Shown in pieces: positions 53,692 to 62,520 of a stretch of 64,000 nt of DNA. The DNA comes from Prosthecobacter fusiformis (GTDB lineage: Bacteria > Verrucomicrobiota > Verrucomicrobiia > Verrucomicrobiales > Verrucomicrobiaceae): positions 1-64,000 of the forward strand of contig NZ_SOCA01000006.1 of assembly GCF_004364345.1 (NCBI RefSeq), written 5' to 3'. Both the position numbers and the translations under genes were made by a program. Below the pieces are notes generated by a model. The model saw nothing but the letters and a program-made list of their open reading frames with translations. It was not told the origin of the DNA and searched no databases. Position 1 is the stretch's first letter; the number at the start of each line of letters is the position of its first letter.

Positions 53692-55770
53692 ATGCACGAA
53701 GCTCCCACCCGACATTTTGACATTGCCATCATCGGCGGAGGATTTGCTGGCGTTTACTGTGCACAGCAGGTCCTGAAAAAGCTTCGCGGCATTAAATCCA
53801 TGCGCGTCGGCATCATCGCCAGCGAGAACCACATGGTCTTCCAGCCCATGCTGCCAGAAGTCGTCGGCGGCTCCCTTTCACCCCAGCATGTGGTGAATCC
53901 CATCCGCATGATCTGTGAGGAAGCCGATGTCTTAAAGGCCTCCGTCACCAGCCTGGATCTGGAAAACCGCATCATGACCCTGGACGGCGGGCGCTTCACC
54001 CCCAACGTCACCGTCACTTTCGATCACCTCATGCTCTCCCCCGGAGCCGGCGTGGACCTCAGCCGCATCCCTGGCATGTCAGAGCATGCCTACCTCATGC
54101 GCACCGTCGGTGACGCGATGAAACTCCGCGCCGCCATCATCAGCCGCATGGAGGAGGCCAATCTCATCACCAAGCATCAGCAGCGCAAAGAAATGCTCTC
54201 CTTTGTTGTCGTTGGTGGCGGTTATTCCGGGGTGGAAACCGCAGGCCAGATCCAGGATCTCATCGCCGGTGTACTCCGTTATTATGACAACATCCGCGCG
54301 GATGAGCCCAGCGTCACCCTCGTCCATAGTGGCGAGCGTTTGCTCAGCATGCTCGGTCCCGGTCTCGGGGATTACACCCGCCGCTGCCTGGAAAAAATGG
54401 GCGTTAATCTCATCTTTAACAAACGTGTCCGCGCCGTCACCGCCCGCACCGTTCAGCTCAATGATGGCAGCACCATCATCTCAAACCTCGTTGTCTGTAC
54501 CGTCGGCAATGCCCCTCATCCCATCCTGCAAGCACTCGGAGCCGCAGGTGCCGTTCCTCTGGAGCGCGGCAAAGTAGTCGTGGACCCCACCGGGCAGGTG
54601 AAGGGTGTGGAAAAAGTATGGGCAGCAGGGGATTGCGCTGCTTTTCCCAAAGCCGATGGCGGCTTCTGTCCGGAGACCGCCCAGTTTGCCATGCGCCAGG
54701 GCGCGATCATCGGCACCAACATCGTCGCCTGCATCCAGGGAAAACCCTTGAAACCCTTCAAGTTCACCGGTCTGGGAGAGCTCGCCACCATCGGTCACCG
54801 CAAGGCCGTCGCTATGGTTTTTGGCCTGCGTTTTTCAGGCCTCCTGGCCTGGTTCATGTGGCGCAGCATTTACCTCATGAAGCTCCCCGGGATGGACCGC
54901 AAACTCCGCGTCATGGCGGAGTGGACCTTCGAGATGTTTTTCCCTCGCGATATCAATCTTCTCACCCCCAGCTTCTCCTCACCCCTCGGTGAGATGCACT
55001 TGGAAAAAGGCGATTCCCTCTTCCGCTCCGGCGAGCCTGCCCAGTCCCTTTACGCCGTCAAAAAAGGCTGTGTCGAGATCACCGATGCCAACGGCCACCT
55101 CGTCAAGGCCGCTGTTGCTGGAGAGCACTTTGGTGAACGTGCCTTGTTAGGCGATGGCATCTGGCGCTTCGATGCCACCGCCAAAGAACCCAGCGAACTC
55201 GTCGCCATTGACGGCGGTACTTTCAAAACATTGGTGAAAAGCATCGGCTCCCTGGACAGCCTCTTCCGCGCCACCGCCCAGCAGTATCATCTGCCGGAGG
55301 AAATCCAGCAGACTGTCGCCGCCATGTCAGAGACCACCCGCCTGTCCATCGCTGCGGATGTCATGACCAAGTCCGTCACCTCGCTTCAGGCCGGGCAGAC
55401 GGTGCAGGACGCCATCGCTGAATTTCAGGCTCATCCTCACAGCACCTATCCGGTGACGGAGGATGGCAAGGTCATTGGCCTCCTTCGCCGCTCCATCGCC
55501 TATGACTGGCTGAAAAATCACGGCCTCACCAGCCAGGATCTTCTCAAGGACCTCCCCCTCACCAAGCCCTTCTGCGTCCGTTCAGACATGCCCGTGCCAG
55601 AGCTGGTCCAGACCCTCATGCGCACCGGCGTCAGCAAGGCCATCGTTGTGGATCCAGATTATCGTTTGTTAGGCATCGTCACCGTCTTTGATCTCCTCAA
55701 AGGCGGCCAGGAATCCGTCCCCCCAGTTGCCCCCGTCATCTTGCCAGAGCTCGCCATCAGTCCGCGATAA
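53692..55770 (+). CDS. Type II NADH dehydrogenase-like flavoprotein fused to cNMP-binding and CBS domains
   Basis: 692 residues from ATG 53692; in-frame ATGs at 53575 and 53665 exist. Residues 1-400 are an NDH-2/sulfide-quinone reductase-type oxidoreductase: FAD motif IIGGGFAGVYCA, NAD motif VVVGGGYSGVETAG, and VWAAGDCAAF. Residues about 425-540 are a cyclic-nucleotide-binding domain (KGDSLFRSGEPAQSLYAVKKG, then GEHFGERALLGDG). Residues about 557-680 are a CBS pair (MTKSVTSLQAGQTVQDAI and LLGIVTVFDLLKGG). This suggests a respiratory enzyme gated by nucleotide binding. It overlaps the convergent gene by 14 bases. Confidence 0.9.
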   Translation: MHEAPTRHFDIAIIGGGFAGVYCAQQVLKKLRGIKSMRVGIIASENHMVFQPMLPEVVGGSLSPQHVVNPIRMICEEADVLKASVTSLDLENRIMTLDGGRFTPNVTVTFDHLMLSPGAGVDLSRIPGMSEHAYLMRTVGDAMKLRAAIISRMEEANLITKHQQRKEMLSFVVVGGGYSGVETAGQIQDLIAGVLRYYDNIRADEPSVTLVHSGERLLSMLGPGLGDYTRRCLEKMGVNLIFNKRVRAVTARTVQLNDGSTIISNLVVCTVGNAPHPILQALGAAGAVPLERGKVVVDPTGQVKGVEKVWAAGDCAAFPKADGGFCPETAQFAMRQGAIIGTNIVACIQGKPLKPFKFTGLGELATIGHRKAVAMVFGLRFSGLLAWFMWRSIYLMKLPGMDRKLRVMAEWTFEMFFPRDINLLTPSFSSPLGEMHLEKGDSLFRSGEPAQSLYAVKKGCVEITDANGHLVKAAVAGEHFGERALLGDGIWRFDATAKEPSELVAIDGGTFKTLVKSIGSLDSLFRATAQQYHLPEEIQQTVAAMSETTRLSIAADVMTKSVTSLQAGQTVQDAIAEFQAHPHSTYPVTEDGKVIGLLRRSIAYDWLKNHGLTSQDLLKDLPLTKPFCVRSDMPVPELVQTLMRTGVSKAIVVDPDYRLLGIVTVFDLLKGGQESVPPVAPVILPELAISPR

Positions 55771-56149
55771 AGATGCGGTCCTTCGATCCGGTAATCTCCA
55801 CCTTCACGGTGTCATCGTTTTGGACCATGACAGTCGCCGAGCATGAGGAGGGCAATCGGCTCGAAGGGAGCCGGGTTGAATGGAATCGAAAATAATGAGT
55901 GCTGCCATCCTTCAAAGGCGGCAGGTCGGACAGATTGTTGACGACGATGGGGCTAGCCGGTGCAGATGCTGCCGCTACTGTTCCCTGGGCACGCTTTGCG
56001 CGCTCCTCGGCGTTAGCCTGTCCCATTTCCTGCATTTTCATCTGCCATTCCAACGTCTGTTTTTCTGACCAGTCATCAGGAGATTTCATCAGCCAGATTT
56101 TACTTGGCCAGGGCCGCCCCATCACATTCCAACCGGCAGGGCAGCTCAT
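55757..56149 (-). CDS. Hypothetical protein coupled to BlaR1 gene
   Basis: 130 residues from ATG 56149, which shares one base with the blaR1-like stop (TGATG). It contains a charged helix (EKQTLEWQMKMQEMGQANAEERAKRA), a Ser/Ala/Pro linker, and a C-terminal beta-rich segment (TVMVQNDDTVKVEITGSKDRIFIAD). No family recognised. Coupling and strand suggest a part in the BlaR1/BlaI circuit or an accessory to it. Its end overlaps the NDH-2-like gene on the other strand. Confidence 0.6.
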   Translation of the reverse strand: MSCPAGWNVMGRPWPSKIWLMKSPDDWSEKQTLEWQMKMQEMGQANAEERAKRAQGTVAAASAPASPIVVNNLSDLPPLKDGSTHYFRFHSTRLPSSRLPSSCSATVMVQNDDTVKVEITGSKDRIFIAD

Positions 56150-57483
56150 CAGCCAGCCCTCACGGATTCCTTCGGCGCGGTAAAGCTCACCCGCATCGCC
56201 CGCGGAAATCCGGTCCCCGCCAAGCCACTTTCCACATCCCGTGCCGTCTGCGGCAGTTCGGCCAGATCCCCACCAACCTTCAGTGCACGCCACCGGCGCT
56301 CATCCTCCGGGCTGAGCTTCATCGGCCACTTTTCCTGGGGCATCAGTGGAGTCCAGTTGGAGACGTCTTGGCCTTCATCCATAGGTTCGCCAGGCGCAGC
56401 TTGTAGCATTGCCAGTGGCAGTGCCGTCACCAGAGCGAGTCCCGCCCATAGCATGGACCATCCTGGGGCCGCAGCCTCTCGATCTTTGCCTCCATCCAAA
56501 ACGGCCTCCACCCTTCCTTCCACCGGCCCCGGTCTCGCCATCGCCAGCGCACACAAGCTCAGTCCCGTACCCATCTTCGCATGGCGGCTCAGGTCCAGGA
56601 GATGCTGAGCATAATCACTCGCCCGGATGCCATGGCGCAGTACCGTGTCATCACAGGCCTGTTCCTGGTCCGCCCGCATTCGTCCCAGTGTCAGCCAGGC
56701 CAGTGGATTGAACCAATGAACCGCCAGCATGATCTGCCCTGCCCATAGTGCCAGAGGATCCCGTCTCTTTAAATGTGCCAGCTCATGCAGCAGCACCGCG
56801 CGCAGCTTGTCAGCAGGCCACTCGGCTGCCCCTACTGGCAGTAGCAGATGCGGACGAAAGACACCCCACACCATTGGCACCGCATCTTTTTCCCCTAACA
56901 AAAGGCGTGGTTGTCTTTGTATCCCCAGTTCCATCGCGATTTTCGCCATCATTGAGGATACTGAAGCCGCTTCACCTTCGCTACGCGCCTGGCATTTTGC
57001 GGCCAGTGTTCTCAGCCGCCACGCTCCGTACCCTGTCCTTGCCATCAGTATTCCAAACACCCCTAGCCAGACCATCCCTACCAGCGGTTGCAGTTGCACC
57101 CAGGAAAAAGGCATCGCCGGGGCAGGGGATACCACGGTCGTCTCCAGCTCTACCTGGATGGGCGTATTCGCTTTACTATCCCCTCCCTCTCTCGGCAACA
57201 CCGTTACCTTCTGTCGGGGTTGCGGCACGCGGTTCGTAGCCGCCCTATTCTGAGGAAATTCCCCAGACCGCATCATTGTCGGCAGCACCTGCCACGCTGG
57301 GAGAAAAAACACCGCCACCGGCAATGCCAGCGTGGAAAGAACTGCCATCATCCACAATGGATAGCGCCGCGCAGCCGAAACCCTCCGCAGACCCAGCCCT
57401 GCCATTAAAGCCAGCCCCAAGACCAGAGTGCCTTTCACCGCCACATGATTCAGAGATTCCAGCCAGAGTGAGATCGAGGTCAT
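56149..57483 (-). CDS. BlaR1-type M56 family metallopeptidase sensor
   Basis: 444 residues. Several N-terminal helices are followed by the zinc-protease motif LLHELAHLKRRDP (about 231-243) of the M56 family. In BlaR1/MecR1 the protease cleaves BlaI after antibiotic binding outside. The C-terminal part here (about 330-444) is short and lacks a penicillin-binding domain with SxxK, so the inducer is unlikely to be a beta-lactam bound in that way. It sits 39 bases downstream of the BlaI-type gene. Confidence 0.9.
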   Translation of the reverse strand: MTSISLWLESLNHVAVKGTLVLGLALMAGLGLRRVSAARRYPLWMMAVLSTLALPVAVFFLPAWQVLPTMMRSGEFPQNRAATNRVPQPRQKVTVLPREGGDSKANTPIQVELETTVVSPAPAMPFSWVQLQPLVGMVWLGVFGILMARTGYGAWRLRTLAAKCQARSEGEAASVSSMMAKIAMELGIQRQPRLLLGEKDAVPMVWGVFRPHLLLPVGAAEWPADKLRAVLLHELAHLKRRDPLALWAGQIMLAVHWFNPLAWLTLGRMRADQEQACDDTVLRHGIRASDYAQHLLDLSRHAKMGTGLSLCALAMARPGPVEGRVEAVLDGGKDREAAAPGWSMLWAGLALVTALPLAMLQAAPGEPMDEGQDVSNWTPLMPQEKWPMKLSPEDERRWRALKVGGDLAELPQTARDVESGLAGTGFPRAMRVSFTAPKESVRAG

Positions 57484-57522
57484 AAATGCATCCTTCAGGT
57501 TAGTCTTTCGTTTCTAGATTCC

Positions 57523-57909
57523 TCAGCGCCCCTCCTTCCGCGCCTCCTCGATGAGTTGCTGTAGCCGCATCGCCTGCTCATCCGTCAGTGCCGCATTTTT
57601 ACCGGTCAGGTGTGCCGCCAACGCCTCATCCATCGCCCCGCCGAAAAACGTGTCCAGCACATGCCTCAGCGCTTTCAGACCCGCACGCGCCTTGGATTGC
57701 GCAGGTGCATACACCACCTCACGCCCCTCCTTGCCCAGCCGCTTTGCATGTCCCTTTTCCTCCAAAATGTGCATCATCCGCCTCACCGCCATATCTGTCG
57801 GTGGGTCCGGCAGTTCCACCTGCACCCGCGCCACCGTCGCACTCCCCGCCGCGTGCAGCACATCCATGATCTGCCTTTCGCGACGTGATAAATTGTTAGG
57901 ATCACTCAT
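57523..57909 (-). CDS. BlaI/MecI/CopY-family repressor
   Basis: 128 residues. The winged helix-turn-helix is residues about 1-75: LSRRERQIMDVLHAAGSATVARVQ, then AVRRMMHILEEKGHAKRL, the BlaI family pattern. The C-terminus is a dimerisation and cleavage region (LDTFFGGAMDEAL). A perfect palindrome covers its start codon. It would repress itself and the BlaR1-like gene downstream. Confidence 0.93.
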   Translation of the reverse strand: MSDPNNLSRRERQIMDVLHAAGSATVARVQVELPDPPTDMAVRRMMHILEEKGHAKRLGKEGREVVYAPAQSKARAGLKALRHVLDTFFGGAMDEALAAHLTGKNAALTDEQAMRLQQLIEEARKEGR

Positions 57910-57932
57910 TTCGTTATATTTTTAACGAAATG
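57907..57932. promoter_or_regulatory. Perfect palindrome operator at the blaI-type start codon
   Basis: CATTTCGTTA (57907-57916) and TAACGAAATG (57923-57932) form 10-bp perfect arms with a 6-base spacer; the left arm includes the start codon. On the minus strand a TATAAC -10-like hexamer lies inside (57920-57915), placing transcription near the ATG. It differs from the TACA..TGTA operators of staphylococcal BlaI. Confidence 0.8.
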
Positions 57933-58153
57933 AAATCGGTTAGGCAAGCGTTAACGCTAATTTTTTAACTTTTCCTGCTTTCACATATTCTTATTCACTG
58001 CCCAAGCTGCATTTTTTGAGAGCATTCCTGATCTTAGAAGGCCCCCTCATGGTGAAGTCCGTGTGTCACCCCCGGCATTCACTGGGCGATTTAAGAATAC
58101 GGCAACATTTCATGCAAGTTTTCGCCGCGACCGGACACTTATGGGTGAACACC

Positions 58154-60829
58154 ATGAATGCGATGCCCACCCACCCCATTGATGAAGAGCTCGCCATGCT
58201 GGGTGCGGGCAAGACCGCAGCGGCCTGTGAAAAGATTGTAGCACAGCATGGCTCCCTGGTGAAGAGCGCCTGCCTCCGGGTGCTGCGGGATGAGGGGCTG
58301 GCAGAGGATGCGGCGCAGGAGACCTTTATGCTGCTGATAAAAAAAGCTTCATCGCTGCCTCCCTCCACACCCTTGGCGGGCTGGCTCTATCATGCCGCCT
58401 GTCGCACCGCCTTGAACCACCAGCGTGCTGCGATTCGCCGCCGTGCTCGCGAAAATTCCATAGAGCTCATGAATCAAATGATACCCGATGCCCAACCCAA
58501 TCCATGGACTGAGATCGAGCCACATCTTGACGAGGCTATGCTCACACTGCCTCCTCGTCAGCGCGACTTGGTCGTGCAGTGCTATTTTCAAAACCGCACG
58601 CAGCGCTCTGCCGCCGCCGCTTTGGGTTGTTCAGAAAGCGTCGTCAGCCGCGAGCTAGGAGCCGCCCTTGAAGCATTGCGGCAGTTTTTCACCAGGCGTC
58701 ACGTCGCAGTCAGCGCGGTAGCCCTGGCCGCTTTGTTGCCGGCACATGCAGCATCCGCCTCCATGGCAGGCGGCACGGCATTAGTCACCGCCATGGTGGC
58801 AGCACCGGCCAGTACTTCTTTGGTGGCGGCACTGCTCACATCCAAAGTTCTGCTCACCACGGCTGTCATGACCTGTACGCTCACAGTCGCCGCTGTAGGC
58901 TACCATTTGACCACCTCTGGATCACATGGGAGTGATAGGCGCAACTCCTCAGCCGCAGGAGCGGTGGCTGCCGACCGAGGTTCACCTAACAAAATGTCAG
59001 TTGGAGTGGCCAAGAAGGGAACCTGGGAGGCCCGTTTTGAGTTCACCAGTGCGATGGCCTTGGAGGAACGCAAAAAACAAGTGCTGCTGGAAAGCGATCC
59101 CGACGCACGCTACGCCCTGCTACAGCAAATGGGCGTCGGACTGTCCCGTGCCGGCTTTGACAAACTCATCGCCCAGGGCATGGACGCCAGCGTCGCCCCT
59201 TGGCGGGATACCTTCGCGGTGCTGGAAAACCGCACCGACATGTTCGACAACTATTTGATGGCCTGGAGCAATGAAAATCCGCTGGCCGCTCTCAATTGGG
59301 TGGCTTCCCAGCCGGACGGCGGCCTCGGCATGCGCAAGCAGTTGCTCTACGCTCTGGAGGCGGGGCAATTCCAGCCGGACACACTTCGGGAGTGGATCAG
59401 CAATCTGAAGAAAGAGTCCATGCAAAAGGAGGCTGCGCTGGCACTCGAGTGGTTAGACAATCCATCTTCGTTGATTGCGCGCCTTGGCACCGGCGGCAAC
59501 GACGGTTTTCTCGTCGACTTGGCGATGCTGCGCAGTGGTGAACGTCTGGACTGGGCAGCGTTCGGCAGCAGACTCGGCGCGGGTAAAAGCGCCATCGTTG
59601 CCCGGGCGATGCGACAGGTGCTGGACTCAGGCCTCTCGCTTCAGACCATTACCCCTTTCCTTCAAGGATTGGCCACTTCGGCCGATCCCCACATCAGTGT
59701 CGGGGCCGTCACCCTCATGCGCGCCGCTTATGGCCAGGCAGATGTGGATTACAGGGTGGCTCTCGGCCTAGCCGCAGATTGTGAAAAGGCAGGGATGGGC
59801 AACTACAAAATCAGTGTTTTTAAAGGCTGGGCCGTGGCGGATCCTGAAGCAGCCCTGCAATACACCGCCAGGCTGAAAGACCTGGCCAGCATGCGTCATG
59901 TGCTCAGCGCCCTGTCCCCACTGCCTGATGACACCACGCTAGTGGCCATGATGGCAGGCACACCGCCGGTAGCACAGGACATCGCCCTGGCTGCCCTCTA
60001 TAGCCGGAGCACCGAGGGGCTGTCTGCCAGGCTTCAAAGGATCATGGAGTCCACCACAGTCGTTGACCAAGTGGAGGCAGCCAAGGAGGTGCTGCGGAAT
60101 CTGCCCTTCGCGGATGCGCCCGCCGCTGCCCAATGGTTAAAGCAGCAGCCTGCTGGCAAATCGCGTCAGGAGATGGCCCTGGCTTTGAGCAGACGGCTCG
60201 CGGCGGTGGATCCCCAGACCGCGCTGGAACTCATCCTTAGCGAGGGGCTGAGTGGGAGGGAATATGACGAAGCCATGTCCCATGCGGTGAAGCAATTTTC
60301 CGCACAGAATGACATGGAGCAGTCCACCCGCTTCATCCAGCAAATCACCGATCCTACAGCCTATGCAGATGCGCTCGGCCAGATCGCCATGGTCAAATTT
60401 GCCGGTCGTCCGCAGGAAGCCTACGCCTATCTGCAAAAGCACTCCCGCGGTGATTGGCAGCTCGCCGCCTTGCAGATGCTGAGTGAACTCCAATACAACA
60501 AGCTGGGCAACATAGACGCCAATGCCGCCGAGATCCTCAAGCTCGACCTGCCAAAGATGGGCCCCGACGTCGCCAAACGAGCCAGCAACTTCTGTCGGGT
60601 CTGGATAGATCACCAAGTCCCGGTGACCACCCCGCTCGCCTGGACCCAGCAACTTCCCAGCCCCATGGGGCGTGCAACCCGCCTGCAACTGGCTAGGCGG
60701 AATGAACTCAAGCCCGCCACCTTGGAACAATTCCACACCTGGACTCAGACCGCGTCCATCAGCCAGGCAGAGCGCGCCCAGTTGCAAACAGTCTTGCAAA
60801 AACGCCTCGCTGACCCAAGGGTCAAATAG
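58154..60829 (+). CDS. ECF sigma factor fused to membrane-anchored helical-repeat domain
   Basis: 891 residues from ATG 58154. Region sigma2 is residues about 14-94 (DEGLAEDAAQETFMLLIKKA), with the promoter-recognition sigma4 at about 119-179 (LTLPPRQRDLVVQCYFQNRT, LGCSESVVSREL). A transmembrane segment is at about 230-251. The remaining 640 residues are alpha-helical with a recurring DP-x-x-AL pattern (ENPLAALNWVASQPDG, VDPQTALELILSEG), like TPR or HEAT-type solenoids. This architecture suggests a sigma factor held at the membrane and controlled by its own sensor domain. Starts at 58016 or 58163 are alternatives. Confidence 0.85.
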   Translation: MNAMPTHPIDEELAMLGAGKTAAACEKIVAQHGSLVKSACLRVLRDEGLAEDAAQETFMLLIKKASSLPPSTPLAGWLYHAACRTALNHQRAAIRRRARENSIELMNQMIPDAQPNPWTEIEPHLDEAMLTLPPRQRDLVVQCYFQNRTQRSAAAALGCSESVVSRELGAALEALRQFFTRRHVAVSAVALAALLPAHAASASMAGGTALVTAMVAAPASTSLVAALLTSKVLLTTAVMTCTLTVAAVGYHLTTSGSHGSDRRNSSAAGAVAADRGSPNKMSVGVAKKGTWEARFEFTSAMALEERKKQVLLESDPDARYALLQQMGVGLSRAGFDKLIAQGMDASVAPWRDTFAVLENRTDMFDNYLMAWSNENPLAALNWVASQPDGGLGMRKQLLYALEAGQFQPDTLREWISNLKKESMQKEAALALEWLDNPSSLIARLGTGGNDGFLVDLAMLRSGERLDWAAFGSRLGAGKSAIVARAMRQVLDSGLSLQTITPFLQGLATSADPHISVGAVTLMRAAYGQADVDYRVALGLAADCEKAGMGNYKISVFKGWAVADPEAALQYTARLKDLASMRHVLSALSPLPDDTTLVAMMAGTPPVAQDIALAALYSRSTEGLSARLQRIMESTTVVDQVEAAKEVLRNLPFADAPAAAQWLKQQPAGKSRQEMALALSRRLAAVDPQTALELILSEGLSGREYDEAMSHAVKQFSAQNDMEQSTRFIQQITDPTAYADALGQIAMVKFAGRPQEAYAYLQKHSRGDWQLAALQMLSELQYNKLGNIDANAAEILKLDLPKMGPDVAKRASNFCRVWIDHQVPVTTPLAWTQQLPSPMGRATRLQLARRNELKPATLEQFHTWTQTASISQAERAQLQTVLQKRLADPRVK

Positions 60830-60872
60830 GCCGATTCGGCCCCCTGCCTAACCAAGCGTACGAACCTGAAAA

Positions 60873-61115
60873 TTATCCTGGTAACGCGCGAAGTTTAGAA
60901 GGCCCTTCAGCCAAAGTAGTCCAGAGCTTTAGCTCGCGAAGACCTCGATTGAAGATTCGATCTGACCTGCCATAGACAGAGGATCTGCCAAGCCCATAAG
61001 CAATGCCCACGACAACAAAACACATCCCCAGCCAGGCCAGCCATCCTCCTGCTCCTGACATGGCATAGGCCATCAGAATCGTCCCCAGTAAGACATTGAG
61101 GATCGCGTATTTCAT
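60873..61115 (-). CDS. Small two-helix membrane protein, unknown function
   Basis: 80 residues from ATG 61115. Two hydrophobic segments (ILNVLLGTILMAYAMSG and WLAWLGMCFVVVGIAYGLG) precede an Arg/Leu-rich C-terminus. No family was recognised and no Shine-Dalgarno is visible. A longer version from 61187 is possible. The gene lies between the sigma-factor fusion and purM on the opposite strand. Confidence 0.45.
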   Translation of the reverse strand: MKYAILNVLLGTILMAYAMSGAGGWLAWLGMCFVVVGIAYGLGRSSVYGRSDRIFNRGLRELKLWTTLAEGPSKLRALPG

Positions 61116-61200
61116 TCGAGTGGCAGCGGACTTGCAGGAACAGAACACTGTCCCGATCATACATACTTTATCTGACAAACGCCACAACCTACCGGCAGCC

Positions 61201-61226
61201 CTGTAGCTCGATTTTCCAAAATCGAG
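61201..61226. repeat. REP-like hairpin with CTGTAG upstream of purM
   Basis: CTGTAG followed by CTCGATTTT-CC-AAAATCGAG, a perfect 9-bp stem with 2-base spacer (arms 61207-61215 and 61218-61226). It shares the CTGTAG-plus-stem layout with 14893-14920. It sits in the region between divergent genes. Confidence 0.5.
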
Positions 61227-61358
61227 ACGTTTCGATGCCCCTCAGCTCCCTCCTCCTCTCCACTCCCCTCATTCCACGTCCCCAAACCACACTTGCATCC
61301 GCGCCGTCCCGCTTCACTCTCTGGGGTTCCGGCGACTTCGCGCGCCGGGTTCTTTCCC

Positions 61359-62354
61359 ATGTCCAAGCACACTTACAAACAGGCCGGCGTTGATATCCAT
61401 GAAGCAGCATCCTTTGTGGATGATATTGGCGCGCTGGTGAAGGCCACGCAGAAAAAGCGCAAGCTGGCCAATGCCTTCGGTCTCTTCGCCGCCGGTTACG
61501 ACCTCAGCAAATACAAAGAGCCGATGATCTTCACCGGTTGCGACGGCGTCGGCACCAAGCTGGAACTCCTGCTGAAATACGACCTGCTGGAAAACGCCGG
61601 CAAGGACCTCGTCGCCATGAACGTCAACGACGTCCTCACCTGCGGAGCGGATCCCATCATGTTCCTCGACTACGTCGGCGTGAACCAGATCAAGAAAAAG
61701 CAGCTCGCCCGCATCATCGCCGGGATGTCAGAGTATTTGCAGGCCTGCAATTGCATCCTCGCCGGTGGCGAAACCGCCGAAATGCCCGGCGCAGTGCTTG
61801 ATGGCATGGTAGAACTTTCCGGCTTCGCCATCGGTGCAGCCGAGAAAAAAGACGTCCTGAACCCCGCCGAAATCAAAGAGGACGATGTCCTCATCGGCTG
61901 GCCCAGCGCCGGTTTCCACGCCAACGGCTTCAGCCTCGTCCGCCGCATCCTGGAAAAAGAAAGCATCAAGCTCAGCAAAAAAGACGCCGCCCAGCTCCTC
62001 ACCCCCACTCTCCTTTATCATGAGCAGTGCTGGGGCCTGAAAAAAGCCAAGATCAAGCCTGCCGCCATGGCCCACATCACCGGCGGCGGTCTCGTGGAAA
62101 ACCTCGGCCGCATCTTCACCAAGCGCGGCCTCGGCTGCCACCTCAAAGTCCCATTCTGGAAGAACGACGTCGTCCAGAAAGTCCTCCGCCATGCCGACCC
62201 TGCGGACTGCTGGGACACCTTCAACATGGGCATCGGCTGGGTCGCGATCGTGGACCCCAAACAGGCCCAAAAAGCCCTCAAAGTCGGCACCGGTGCCGTC
62301 GTTCTGGGCGAAATGGACAAAAGCGCCACCGTGACCTGCGAACTGGTCAAGTAG
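61359..62354 (+). CDS. purM: Phosphoribosylformylglycinamidine cyclo-ligase
   Basis: 331 residues from ATG 61359. This is the AIR synthetase step of purine synthesis. Family blocks: YKQAGVDIHEA at the start, FTGCDGVGTKLELL, MNVNDVLTCGADPIMFLDY, GGETAEMPG, GFHANGFSLVR and AHITGGGLVENL. A start at 61293 would add 22 low-complexity residues and is not favoured. It stands alone and has a terminator. Confidence 0.96.
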   Translation: MSKHTYKQAGVDIHEAASFVDDIGALVKATQKKRKLANAFGLFAAGYDLSKYKEPMIFTGCDGVGTKLELLLKYDLLENAGKDLVAMNVNDVLTCGADPIMFLDYVGVNQIKKKQLARIIAGMSEYLQACNCILAGGETAEMPGAVLDGMVELSGFAIGAAEKKDVLNPAEIKEDDVLIGWPSAGFHANGFSLVRRILEKESIKLSKKDAAQLLTPTLLYHEQCWGLKKAKIKPAAMAHITGGGLVENLGRIFTKRGLGCHLKVPFWKNDVVQKVLRHADPADCWDTFNMGIGWVAIVDPKQAQKALKVGTGAVVLGEMDKSATVTCELVK

Positions 62355-62378
62355 GTCAAAACAGCCACATTTTCCGAG

Positions 62379-62411
62379 ATGCCGTATCCCATTCAGGGAT
62401 GCGGCATTTTG
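62379..62411 (+). terminator. Rho-independent terminator of purM
   Basis: ATGCCGTATCCC (62379-62390) pairs with GGGATGCGGCAT (62396-62407) with one T-G pair, 5-base loop, then TTTT. Confidence 0.85.
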
Positions 62412-62520
62412 ATATCAACTCGAATTCCGCGATTAAGAGGAAGAAACCGGCAACAAGTCCAATACTGGATTAGCCAGATTCAGCGACCCAGGCCCAGAAA
62501 TCTACAGCAACTCAGACGCG

